DNA of 64,000 nucleotides from Annona cherimola (Eukaryota > Streptophyta > Magnoliopsida > Magnoliales > Annonaceae): positions 11,934,264 to 11,998,263 of the forward strand of contig CM059972.1 of NCBI GenBank assembly GCA_030490835.1. Reading direction: 5' to 3'. The translations under genes and the position numbers were made by a program. Below, in pieces: positions 45,712 to 58,000 of this stretch. A model generated the notes under the pieces. That model saw only the letters and a program-made list of their open reading frames with translations. It had not been told where the DNA came from and ran no database searches. Each line of letters begins with the position of its first letter. Position 1 is the stretch's first letter.

Positions 45712-46215
45712 TGCTTATATGTAATCAGGTTACATAGAAGTGGAACCATGCAAAATTTTAAGTTTTTGATTATTTATGAAAAATGCAATTCATTCATTAT
45801 ATTTAATATTATTTATTTAGTTAAAAGACCAAGTTTTATCTAAATCAAGTACGTGCAAGGATCGTATTTGCTTAAAAATATTTATTCATATATAAATTAT
45901 GAAAAATATTTAGATCCATCTACACATTTATTATAATAAAATAATATTTTATAAAATCATTTATCTATATAATTGATATTTTAAACGGTTTAGATATTTA
46001 AAATACTTCTTCAAAATTGATATTTTAGCATTAAACCATTTTGTTACATTGATTTTATATAAATATAGATGAGACCCATATACAATGACACTAAACAAAT
46101 AAGATAGTTTTTATGATAATATAAATGATATTAAATACAATGGATGCTGTAAAATTTTCATCTAGTATCAAACTTTAAAAATGGAGGGGATTATATAGAA
46201 AAAGAATTTTATAGA
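45712..46215. mobile_element. MITE, family B
   Basis: Starts CTGCTTATATGTAATCAGGTTACATAGAAGTGG and ends GGAGGGGATTATATAGAAAAAG. Its two halves are inverted repeats. It sits at the right edge of duplication copy B. Confidence 0.7.
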
Positions 46216-46228
46216 AGTCTTAACCCAC

Positions 46229-46261
<33 letters not shown>

Positions 46262-46267
<6 letters not shown>

Positions 46268-46640
46268 TTTTTAGGTGCAGCGCAGCGCCGCGCCACTGCA
46301 CCGTAATTAAGGTACAGTTGCATCAAAATGGGTCCCATATGATAATAAAATTATAATCTACTTTACCCATTGTATTTAGAATAATTTATTTTATTAACAT
46401 ATCAATTTTCATCCTAATCGGATATGTGTATAGACATCATCCAAAAATGGTACAAATTCAACATGATAAAATAATTTCATGTAAATAACAACTTTAAAGT
46501 AATTTTTCTAACATGTATACCATTTTCTATAAAATTTATATATGGATAAATGATTGTATAAATTTTTATTGCATTCTAATATGTGTGGGGCCCAAAAATG
46601 GGCAAATGTACCGCTGTTCCGGTGCAGCGCCAGAACAACT
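46262..46640. mobile_element. MITE, family A
   Basis: Starts TTTTTAGGTGCAGCGCAGCGCCGCGCCACTGCACC and ends CCGCTGTTCCGGTGCAGCGCCAGAACAACTC, with the interior ATTTTCATCCTAATCGGATATG, ATAAAATAATTTCATGTAAATAAC. It is bounded by TA/GA repeats at 46232-46266 on the left and TA repeats on the right. Confidence 0.7.
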
Positions 46641-46659
46641 CTCATATATATATATGAGT

Positions 46660-46995
46660 GATTTTCAGGTGCAGTTGCTTCAAAATGGGCCCCACGTGAT
46701 TATAAAATTATAATATACTCTACTCATTGTATTTACAATGATGTATTCTATTATCATACAAATTTTCATCCCAATTGAATATATAAATGGACCCCATATG
46801 AAAATGGTACAAATTCAACGTAATAAAATAGTTTAATGTAAATAACAACTTTAAATTAATTTTTTCAACATGTAAACCATTTGCTATAAAATTTATATAT
46901 GAATAAATAAATAATTATATAAAATATTAATACATTTAAGTACATATGAGACTCATTTATGGCCAAATGTATCGTTAATATGGTGCAGGGACTCT
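46660..46995. mobile_element. MITE, family A, degraded right end
   Basis: Begins TGATTTTCAGGTGCAGTTGCTTC, has the standard family A interior (CCCCATATGAAAATGGTACAAATTC, AGTTTAATGTAAATAACAAC), and ends ATCGTTAATATGGTGCAGGG. Adjacent to the copy at 46262-46640. Confidence 0.6.
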
Positions 46996-47262
46996 AACCC
47001 ATTTTTTTGATTTTTAAAATTTTTTTTGTACAACTGTTAATCTAAATTACCTAAAATGCCATTGATTTTTAAAAATAAAAAATAAATATCTAAAATACTT
47101 CAAAATGATAAAAATTAATACACATGTTAAATACACTTAAACTAATAGTTGTAAAAAAAATTTCGAAAAAACTTTAAAAATGGGTTAAATGCACCCAGGT
47201 GCACTTAGCCGGGTGCAATGAGGCTAAGTGCACCCAAGTGCATTTAGCCTCATCAGATATAT
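46996..47262. mobile_element. MITE, family C (GGTGCACTTAGC type)
   Basis: AT-rich palindromic interior (TTTTGTACAACTGTTAATC.. mirrored as ACTAATAGTTGTAAAAAAAAT). A distinctive end follows in which GCACCCAGGTGCACTTAGCC is itself repeated in inverted form as GGCTAAGTGCACCCAAGTGC. A TA microsatellite follows. Confidence 0.6.
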
Positions 47263-47279
47263 ATATATATATATATATA

Positions 47280-47830
47280 GAAATATTCAGGTGCAGCTTC
47301 CGGTGCAGCATCGCTGAATTGGGCCCCACATGATCATCAAATCATAATCTACTCCACCCATTTAGAATAATATATTCTATTATCATACCAATTTTCATTC
47401 CAATCAGATATGTATATGAGCCCCATCTGAAAATGGTACAAATTCAACGTAATAAAATAGTTTGATATAAATAACAACTTCAAAGTGGTTGCTGCACCGG
47501 AACAACGATACATTTGCCCAAAAATGAGCCCCACACATATTAGAATGCAATGAAACTTTATACAATCATTTATCCATATATAAATTTTATAGCAAATGGT
47601 TTACATGTTGAAAAAAACTACTTTAAAGTTGTTATTTACGTCAAACTTTTTTATTACGTTGAATTTGTACCATTTTCAGATGAGGTCCATATACATATCT
47701 GATTGGGATGAAAGTTGGTATGATAATAGAATACATGATTCTAAAGACAATGGATGAAGTAGATTATAATTTGATCATCATATGAGGCCTATTTCCGTGG
47801 TGCTGCACTTGAATATTCTTCATATATATA
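47280..47830. mobile_element. MITE, family A, one full or two fused copies
   Basis: Contains CAGGTGCAGCTTCCGGTGCAGCATCGCTG at the left, a central GGTTGCTGCACCGGAACAACG, and GGTGCTGCACTTGAATATTC at the right. The left and right halves are each recognisable as family A in opposite orientation. Confidence 0.65.
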
Positions 47831-48357
47831 GCTCCACTTCCATGTAACCGGATTACATAAAAGCGAACCCGTGTAGCCTCTTCAAAATATAAGGATATAA
47901 TCTTTGATGAAAATCTAATCCATTCATGTATTTAACATTATATGTTTATCCAGAGGATTAAGTTTCATCTTAATCAAGTATATTTATGAGACACATTTGT
48001 TAGAAACAGTATATATATTCATGTTTATGAAAAATGCTAAAATATCAATTTTAAAGTGGTATTTTCAACATTTAAACCGTCCAAAATATCATTTCTTTGT
48101 GAATAAATGATTCTGTAAATTATTAATACATTTTAATACATATGTAAATAGATTTAAGCATTTTTCATAATTTACACATGAATATATATATTTTTGAACA
48201 AATGTGACCTATAAACATATTTGATTGGGATGAAACTTGGCCTAGATAAACAAATGATGTTAAATACAGTGAATGAATTAGATTTTTCATTAAAGATCAA
48301 AATCTTAGATTTTAAAGGGGTTATTTGGGTTCGCTTACATAGTTACATGGAAGCGGG
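47828..48357. mobile_element. MITE, family B
   Basis: Starts GCTCCACTTCCATGTAACCGGATTACATAAAAGCG and ends GCTTACATAGTTACATGGAAGCGGGACC. It is a full palindrome with terminal sequence clearly inverted at both ends, the best-preserved copy for defining the family. Confidence 0.75.
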
Positions 48358-48361
48358 ACCA

Positions 48362-48850
48362 ATAGATATATATATTAAATTACTAAAATTGCCACAAATT
48401 TTTAAAAATTCACAAAAATCTAAAAATCTTCAAAATTAGTAAAAATTGATGCACATGTTAAATATACTTAAATTAACAGTTGTATACAAAAATTTTCAAA
48501 AAAAATAAAAATGAATATTTGCACCCGGGTGAACAGAATCGTGATATATATATATATATGACAATTAATCCTATGCACCTGGGTGCACTTAGCTTCAGTA
48601 CAAGCCAGTGAATATACCCATTTTTTAATATTATTTTTTGAAATTTTTTACACAACTGTTAATCTATGTGTATTTAACATGTATACTAATTTTTACCATT
48701 TTTGAAGATTTTTAGATATTTATTTTGAATTTTTAAAAATCGGTGACATTTTAGAGTTGTATAAAAAACCTTCAAAAAATAAGATTAAAAAATAGGTATT
48801 TGCACTAGGTGCACCGAAGCTAAGTGCACTCAAGTGCATGGGATCAGTTA
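48362..48850. mobile_element. MITEs, family C, two adjacent copies
   Basis: The first is partial (48362-48540, ending TTTGCACCCGGGTGAACAG). After a TA run comes a fuller copy (48560-48835), beginning CAATTAATCCTATGCACCTGGGTGCACTTAGC and ending GCTAAGTGCACTCAAGTGCATGGGAT. Non-coding. Confidence 0.6.
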
Positions 48851-48857
48851 TATATAT

Positions 48858-49530
48858 ATAGAGTTGTTCTGGTGCAGCACAGCTACAATGGGCCCCACAC
48901 ATATTAGAATGTAATGAAACTTTATACAATCATTTATCTATATATAAATTTTATAGCAAATAGTTTACGTGTTGAAAAAACCACTTTAAAGTTGTTATTT
49001 ATATCAAATTATTTTATTACATTGAATTTGTACCATTTTCAGATGGGGCCCATATACATATTTTATTGGGATGAAAATTGGTACAGTAATAGAATATATT
49101 ATTTTAAATACAATGGGTGGAGCATATTATGATTTGATGATCATGTGGGGCCCATTTCAGCGATGCTGCACATGAATATTCAAGTACAGCCCCACTGCAC
49201 CGGTTTCACATAATGATAAAATTGTAATCTACTCCATCCATTGTATTTAGAATAATATGTTCTATTACTGTATTAATTTTCATCCCAATCAGAAATATGT
49301 ATGGATCACATCTGAAAATGGTGAAAATTCAATGTAATAAAATAGTTTGATGTAGATAACAACTTTAAAATAGTTTTTTTAACATTTAAACCATTTAAAG
49401 TATGATTTATATATGGATAAATGATTATATAAAATTTCATTGTATTTTAATATGTGTGGGTCCCATTTTTTGGGGCAACCACACCGTTGTTGCAGTGCAG
49501 TTGCGTTGCACCAGAATAGCTAATATATAT
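48858..49530. mobile_element. MITEs, family A, two adjacent copies
   Basis: The first begins AGAGTTGTTCTGGTGCAGCACAGC and ends GCGATGCTGCACATGAATATTC (about 49175). The second begins CAAGTACAGCCCCACTGCACCGG and ends TTGCAGTGCAGTTGCGTTGCACCAGAATAGC. TA or CA runs bound the pair. Confidence 0.65.
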
Positions 49531-49542
49531 ACACACACGGTC

Positions 49543-49930
49543 TTGCTTCTATGTAACTAGATTACATAAAAGCAGACCCATGTAACTCCTTTAAAATCTA
49601 AGATTTTGATCTTTAATTGAAAATTTAATTCATTCATTGTATTTAACATTATTTTTTTTTATCTAGGAGACTATGTCTCATCTCAATCAAGTATGTTTAT
49701 GGGCTACATTTGTTCAAAAATATATATACTCATGTGTAAATTATGAAAAATGCTTAGCTCTATTTATACATATATTATAATGTAATAATACTTTATAAAA
49801 TTATTTATTCACATAGAAATGATATTTTATACAGTTTAGATGTCGAAAATATTACTTTAAAATTGATATTTTAACATTTTTCATAATTTACACATGAATA
49901 TATACATTTTTTAAAGGGATATATCCCGTA
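49543..49930. mobile_element. MITE, family B, right end missing
   Basis: Starts CTTGCTTCTATGTAACTAGATTACATAAAAGCAG and carries the left two-thirds of the element. The right arm is lost beyond about 49930. Confidence 0.65.
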
Positions 49931-51000
49931 CTTGATTTTAAAGGGCTAGTGGTGCATATTTTGCTACTCGAATATTATTATATTCTGACGTGTATGGAGG
50001 ATCTTCTGCGCCAGAGTATGCATTATCGACGGAAATTTAAGGTTCCCCTTTTTCTTTGAAAACGGCAGCTGATTAGCTGAAGAAGCTGCTGTTGCTGCTG
50101 CTGTTACCTTTGCCTCCGGGCTTCGAATAAGATAACAGAGAAGGTAGGCCTCCTCCTGTGTGTCAGCAGATGTGCCACGCGGCGCGTAACCGTTGAATCT
50201 AAAGTCCATTCGGGAAGCTGAAGTGGGTCCCCCTCTCCCTCTCGCCCATCTCATGCTTTTTCTGGTGGTTACGGCCTTCTCATGCTTTTTCGGGGTGGCT
50301 TCCGCACATTATCGTCAGCACTCAGCCATCCCCGCGCGATGGATAATAAAATGCCATCCCCATTTCAGGCAGCTTCTTTAGATGACATGCAGAATCTATC
50401 TCAAAAATAAATTATCCCAGCAAACTAGAGGATTGTTGCGTTGGAGGGTTTGTCTTCCTTCAGGTTAACTTTAGCACTAGCCAATCAAAACAAATGAATA
50501 TGCCTATCTAGTTTCATTTGTTATCATGTAAGCTTATTATCTTCAATCATTTCCACACGATTATCCATATAACTTACTAATTTATTTTAAATTTATTCTC
50601 CTATTCTTAATTATTATATTTACCATATTACATCATTTTCTTCCGTTTAAAAAATTTTTCTCAAAAATTTTCATTTAAAACTATTATCACTTCCAAAAAA
50701 CATACATCAATCAATGATGTATGATTTCCTAACACAAAAAAATTGAGCTGTTTTTTTTATGCTTTTGACTATTTATATAATCTTTTTGAAGAATTTACAA
50801 CCTTACAAATTTCTTATAGAAGCTACAATTCGAAAGTTGCTTTTCCAAACTCTTAATTGTTATTGAACTCCGTCATCGCTGTATAGTTTAGTTTTACCAA
50901 ATTTAATGTCTTCTGAATAATATAAATAGATTCACATATAATTGTATGTAGTTCGTGCATCAAAACAATTTTATGCAGTTTTAAATTTATTATGTACGTC
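49931..51000. other. Unassigned sequence upstream of PPDK
   Basis: 49960-50400 has a higher GC content than its flanks and a 96-residue open frame on the - strand (49964-50254, with an alanine-rich stretch from a GCTGCTGTTGCTGCTGCTG repeat). I recognise no family, so I do not call a gene. 50490-50710 is a diverged, reverse-oriented family D MITE. Confidence 0.4.
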
Positions 51001-52095
51001 CATCAGATGATGGACGGCGTAGGCAAAATATGATACTACTGTGGTTATGCTTGCCCCTCCGTGAGCAGCTATCTGTTTTTTTATTTTTTATTTTTAATAT
51101 ATATATTTATTGCGCGCCGCAATTGACAGTTACTCGGGTAAGTAACGGAAAGCCTGGCCCGACCCGACCACTGTTAGAATGTGGAGGGCAATATGGTCCT
51201 TTCAGCCTGCTCATCTCGTCTTTAATCTCTCTCTGGTCTTCTCAGTTTAGCTCAAAACAAAAAGAAAAAAGAAGGAAAAAAGCGAAAATAAGAACCATTC
51301 ATTTGCCATATCCCGTCCAATTCTTGAATTCTGCTCACCACAAGAAGAAGAGGAAGCTACCCGAACTCAAATACAATTGCTGTACGTCTGCTCCGATTCA
51401 TTCTCCTCCTTTCTCTAGCGCAAGCGGGAAAGGTAAGATGACATTCAGCTCTCTCATGCAGTGGTTCATGCAAATCCCATCCGTTCATCGAGTTTCCGCA
51501 ACAGTTTTATCAGAATCCACACAAAGTTAAGTTTTGAAGGTCCAGCGATCGAATGATCATCTCACAAAATCGTTTTCATATTGGATTCAAGTTGATAGCA
51601 CATTTGAATGATCTCCATTTTTTCCGCCTTGTGTTTTTTAGTTGGTTGGAGGGCTATTTTTGTGAATACTTATTTCAACGACATGCTCGTCCAGGCATTT
51701 TGACCTACCTTTTTTGCCACGTAGAGAAGATAATAGAAGAATCATAATCGAAAATAGAGTAAATCAAAATAAAACAGATATATTTTCTTTAAATTCAAGA
51801 TTATAAATATGTTTTTTTTTTAAAAAAAAAAAAAGTTGCCAAGGACCCAAGATACACAACAAAATAGTAGATAAATGAAACCGTTACGTACCACCGAAGG
51901 CCGTATCGCCAGTTTTCGCTTCTTTTCTTGAGTAGATGGGCCACGCTTTTGGATGGTCCCGGTTTTTAAGCAGTTCCTAACATTGATTTTTTTTTTTTTT
52001 TTAAATACCCAAAGAAATAGTTTCGCTGATTTAGTATCCGGCTAATTTAAGTGTAGGCAGAGCAGCATATCTGAGTATCGAGGTAAAAAGAAAAA
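51001..52095 (+). promoter_or_regulatory. Upstream region of the long (plastid) PPDK transcript
   Basis: About 51190-51433 looks like a transcribed leader: C/T- and A/G-rich, ending in a good donor (GGGAAAG|GTAAGATG). A possible acceptor (GTGTAGGCAG) lies near 52063, which would place a leader intron just before the PPDK start. A run of T and A at 51810-51835 and another T run near 51987-52002 lie inside that putative intron. A 166-residue frame across 51030-51530 shows no family resemblance. The leader intron is inference. Confidence 0.35.
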
Positions 52096-55000
52096 ATGCG
52101 TGCAGCAATCAAAGATATTTTTGCAGGGCATACGCCAGACGCGGGCTACGTACGCCGGCTGATGAGCAAAAAATACACAGACGAGGTGAGTGGGGTTTTG
52201 AGAGAGAGCCGCTTCCTCAACAGTCGTCGGTCAGCTTCCTGCTCCCCCAAAAGCGGGATCCGAGCCGTTCAAAGCAGCGCGTCTGAGCCAGCTGGTGCGA
52301 ACCGGAACGACTCCCGAATACGCGCCGTCATCAGTCCAATGCCAGCCACAAAGAAGGTATTCTTATTTTTTTCATCATTATCTCTATCTATTTATCCAGT
52401 CATTATATAATTTATAATTTAAAATATTTATTTATTATTTAATTTACAACATCCTTCGTATTTCTTATCATATGATTAATTGCTTACATCATGATATCTA
52501 TCTAAAACGTGTGAATTTTTGTCCGCTTGCGAAACAATTTAGTCTACTACACACTATTCTCTGGCCAAATAAAATAATATCCACTGAATTCCATATTTTC
52601 CCCTTTAGTTATTACTTTGATTTTTCAATAACTATCTTCTAATATCCTATTCTATCTTTCTCTTAAAAAATGACACGCCAATTTTTTGACAATGCGAATA
52701 AGACTGCCCAATATACCGTTTATCAGTCAAATGCAGCAGAACATGCATCCAATGAAGAAGGATGACTCTATTTTCAGGATCCAAATTTATTAACCATAGA
52801 CTGAGGGATTATCTTTTTGCGACATTTTGTGGATGTCAATCTCATTAAATCTCCATGACATTTTTTTAGTGGACCCACGATGATTTTATGTCATATTCAA
52901 TTCAATTCACATCTCCTTTACACACCCAAATAATTTGATGACAAGTTCATATACACACGGTCTAAAAATTTATAAAACCTTATGATAAGCATAAAAAATC
53001 ATTAATTGGTATCGACATATATATATAAAAAAAAAGTTATACACAACATCATCATTATCATTTGGCCTGAAAATAACTTTTTAATGCGAAAAGATGACAG
53101 ATATTCTCATTTCTTCATCTACTTTTGATGAACGTCGTATTCTATTATCCAATAATGATTTTCTTTATTGGCATCTATTTTTAATTTTTAATTTTTTTCT
53201 CAAATTTTCATTTAAAAAGCTGTTCTATTTTATTTTTATCCACTTTATCTACCATCATTGCTTATTATTTTTCTCCACTTTTTCATATTCGATAATTTTT
53301 TCTTTTTATTTTTTCACATATATTTATTTTTATTTTTTTGTATCATACATGCATGCAGAGGGTGTTTACTTTCGGCAAAGGCAGGAGTGAAGGCCACAAA
53401 GGAATGAAATCTCTGGTAATTAATGCCCCTCCCTTCAATTTCCTATAAAGTGATGATTATTCAAGTGTTTTTCGTTTTCTTTCTTTGAAATTCCATTTTT
53501 GGACATTATGAAGCAAACAATTTTTTTTTTTTTAAAAAAAGGAAATGTTTGAATTTTATAGACGGTTGACATGTGGAAGCATGAATTCATGCATGGTGAA
53601 CAATGTTGTAGCTTGGTGGGAAGGGAGCAAACCTGGCAGAGATGGCAACCATTGGGCTGTCTGTGCCACCAGGGCTCACCATATCGACAGAAGCGTGCCA
53701 AGAATACCAGGCGAATGGATGCAAGCTGCCGGATGGGCTGTGGGAGGAGATTTTGGACGGACTACGGATGGTTGAGATTGATATGGGTGCCTCCCTTGGG
53801 GACCCTTCCAAGCCCCTCCTCTTATCTGTTCGTTCTGGTGCTGCTGTGAGTATAGCCTACTCCAACGGATTTTCCGTGGTCTTGGCAAAAGATTAAAACG
53901 ATTTTTTTTTTTTTTTTATCACTTTCCACATCAATGGTTGTTGCAATTGGTTTAGTAAGAGTGTGCATATTTTGTTATACTTTGGTTGTAGATATCCATG
54001 CCAGGTATGATGGATACTGTTCTTAATCTCGGCCTCAATGATGAAGTGGTTGCCGGTTTAGCAAGAAAAAGCGGAGAACGTTTTGCTTATGATTCATACA
54101 GGCGCCTCCTGGATATGTTTGGGGATGTTGTAAGAAGACCTTTATTATCAGTGCATCTAGCATTTATTCAATCTCTTTGAACTTCTTTGTTAGAAGTCGA
54201 TTTTCTCATACTTCCACTAATTGTGAGCTACTGTTCAATAGTAGAGCATCTATGCAACTGCTGTCCTTTTGATTTTTCTATAGGAGGATAGAGCATACAA
54301 GATATTCTCAATGTACCTGATTGCTTGTTTGAATAATGTGAACACCCATAAATCCATTAGAACAACTCCAATATTTGCGTATTATCCTGTGACTACTGCT
54401 ATGATCAGATGATCCTAGTTGACAATTCAGGGCTATATACTACTTCCAAAAAATTAGAAAAAACATAAAAAAATTCAGGGCTATGTAGAAACAAACTACC
54501 AAAAGATATGAAAGCATTTTTCCACATAGTTTTGGTAGTGACCTATTAGAATGGGTTTCTCTAAATTGGTAGTCTAGAATCTAGATCAGAGATATAGTTT
54601 CGCTAGTGGATCACAAGTGCTGCAATTTGTGGAAGCATTGTCCCTTTGTATATAGTCATTTCAATACTGAAAGAGAAAGAATACTTCCACTATTACAAAT
54701 TAGTAGAACCAAATTGTGTGTGCCTAAGTATCGTTATTTTGTAGCTTGACAATTAAAGAGTTACCCCAATATCACAATAACTATCCAAGTGTGGTTATTT
54801 TCCTTGGTTTTGAGGTTATGGGCATATCACATTCTCTGTTTGAGGAGAAACTAGAGGTATTGAAGGCTGCTAAGGGAGTTAGTCTGGATACTGATTTAAC
54901 AGCTTCTGACCTCAAAGAGCTTGTTGCACAATACAAGAACGTGTATGTTGAAGCTAAGGGGGAACAGTTTCCTTCAGGTACTAATGACTTTCTCATAACA

Positions 55001-58000
55001 CAAGTCTCACTTCTTCTGAATATGCGATGAGGATAAATTCATCCATAGTTGGTGAAAACATCTAATAAACATTCCTTATTTGTAACCAAGCCAACAATAT
55101 TTAATATCATCATTAAAAGATCAAAATGTGGTAGATAAGCTAACAGACTTAAGAGAGCATTAATGCAAAATTTCCATTGTCGACTAATGATTGAAGTCAA
55201 GTTACTTGAATCTACCATTGCCTGTTGGGGAAATGACTTATCAACCATCTGGATCTTTCGTTTCAAGATCAGTTTGATGCTTTTTTATTTTTTGCTGACT
55301 TTTTTCAGATCCAAGAACACAGTTATACCTTGCCATTCTGGCTGTTTTTAATTCATGGGATAGTCCAAGAGCTGTCAAGTACAGGAGCATCAACCAGATT
55401 AGCGGGTTAAAAGGAACAGCTGTTAATATTCAATGCATGGTGTTTGGGAACATGGGAATGACTTCAGGGACTGGAGTTCTCTTTACTCGAAATCCAAGTA
55501 CCGGTGAAAAGAAGCTCTATGGAGAGTTCCTTATAAATGCACAGGTGTGAGTTAATTCCAAACACATTTTATTGAAAGCAAGAAAGACGCGTTGTCTCAC
55601 ACTTTTTACATCTTAATTGTGCTTATTTTATCATGATATGTGCTATAGTTGTCTTTGTTTACACCATCTCATTTCTGCTTCTCTAAAAGTAAACAACACA
55701 ATCCTAATCCATAATTTAGCCGAATGCTTTTGAAGAAAGGGCATATGCTAATATGTTTGTGAGTGTTGATGTCATTCTACTGGTTAGTGGATGTTGTAAT
55801 TTGCAATATGGGTGACATCATTTGTCTCAAAGCTTTTAGTTTTTCTTGATTAATGCTACATATTTATGAATTTAAGAGGATTTAAATAGGGGGAAGATGT
55901 AGTAGCTGGAATTAGAACTCCAGAAGATCTGGAAGTCATGAAGCAATGTATGCCAGAAGCATATGAAGAGCTAGAGGAGAACTGTGAAATCCTTGAAAGG
56001 CATTATAAAGATATGATGGTGAGATACTACATCATATGTCATTCTTTTTTAATTAAGTTCTCTAGTTTTTTGTTATATTTCTCGTTATGATATATCCTTC
56101 ATTTTTTCTCTTATTTTCAACAAGTATCTCCCCATTTTTTGTATTGCTTTGTCGAACAAAACTTTAACATTGAACTAAATTCAATGAGCAAATTTTAGGT
56201 TTGCAACAATGCAATTATTCCGATAAGGAACTAGGAATCTTCATTTTTTGATGAGCTAGTATCACTTGATATAATTACTAATGTAGATTGTCGCTGATAT
56301 TACAGGATATTGAATTCACCGTCCAAGAAAATCGACTATGGATGTTGCAATGCAGATCTGGGAAGCGGACTGGCAAATGTGCAGTGAAGATTGCCGTGGA
56401 CATGGTGAAAGAAGGGCTTGTTGATTCTCGTTCTGCCATCAAGATGGTAGAGCCACAACATCTAGACCAGCTTCTCCACCCACAGGTGCGAACCGAAACT
56501 ATGAAAAGTATATTGATGTTCCATTCTAACAAAAATCGACAAAAGCTGTTAATGAATTTATACGAATAATATATACAATGTGGATGATTTTCTTGTTACT
56601 TGTCTTCCATTAGCTGGAGGACCCATCTGCATATAAAGACCAGGTCATTGCAATGGGCTTACCGGCATCGCCTGGGGCTGCAGTTGGTCAGGTTGTCTTT
56701 TGTACAGATGATGCAGAAGAATGGCATGCACAAGGAAAGAGTGTCATCTTGGTACGTTCTTCTCCTTTCTTTTTATAGTTTACTATGCTTTCATAAATTC
56801 CAACAAAGAATTTGATTACGGGTGTCTTTGTTTGCATCAAAAACTTTTCAAACTACAAATTTTCAATTTAAAATTTTTCACTTTCTATAATTATAATATT
56901 TTTTAATTATGGTGCTGTTTGGTAAAGCCTAAAACTTTTCACACTAAAAACTTTTCAATCTAAAATTTTTTTACTCTCCACAACTATTATATTTTTAAAT
57001 TATTTTTTCACATCTTCACATGCAACTACCATATTTTTCAACAATTTCTACACAACTATTTATCCATCCAACCTATCTATTTTAACTTTATTCTCTTTAC
57101 TTGTCATTATTACTCCTATCATATCACATCATTTTCTCTTATTTCAAAAAATTTTCAGCAAAAATTTTATCACTTACTAACAACACCTTATTTCTTTATA
57201 TCTTCCTATATAATTAGTCTACTTTTGCACCATTTTTTTATTACTATTTATACAGCAAACTTATCTATTTTTAACTTTATTTTTTTTATTCCTCATCATT
57301 ACCTCTGTCATATCATATCATTTTCTCACATTTAAAAATAATATTTTTACATCAAAAAATTTTTCATCCAAAAATTTTATCATTTCCCAAAAGTAACCTA
57401 ATTGATGCTAAGAGATAAGCAGACTATGGAGTTTATCTACCATTGATGAATCATAATTTTACCACAATATATCATATTTATTGAAGATTAATGCATGTTA
57501 TCTGTTGTTACTAATCTCCGTTAAATTTTAAGCACTTTTAGTTGGACACTCACGAGGAAAAATAAATAGAGGCGCAGTATCTTGTTTCTTCGATTTTCTA
57601 TTAATTTCTCCTGCCATTATTGTATTTTAATTATATCTTGTTATGGGTGAAGGTGAGAACAGAGACTAGTCCAGAGGATGTTGGTGGAATGCATGCAGCA
57701 ACTGGCATTCTGACAGCTAGAGGTGGTATGACCTCTCATGCTGCTGTTGTTGCACGTGGGTGGGGAAAATGCTGTGTTTCTGGCTGCTCAGATATTCGTG
57801 TTGATGACACAAATAAGGTAAGATTATTGATGTTTTTGGATTATAAATTTCAAAAATCACATGCTTGCTTCATTTACCTGCAGGTTTTTGTGGTTGGAGA
57901 GAAGGTGCTGAGTGAGGGAGAGTGGATCTCACTCAATGGGTCCACCGGAGAAGTGATCATGGGTAAGCAACCACTCTCACCTCCAGCTTTGAGTGGTGAC

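Noticed and set aside
51030..51530. 166-residue open frame as a possible gene
   Set aside because: There is no family resemblance and its composition fits a leader sequence; the sequence has a good splice donor in the middle of the frame.
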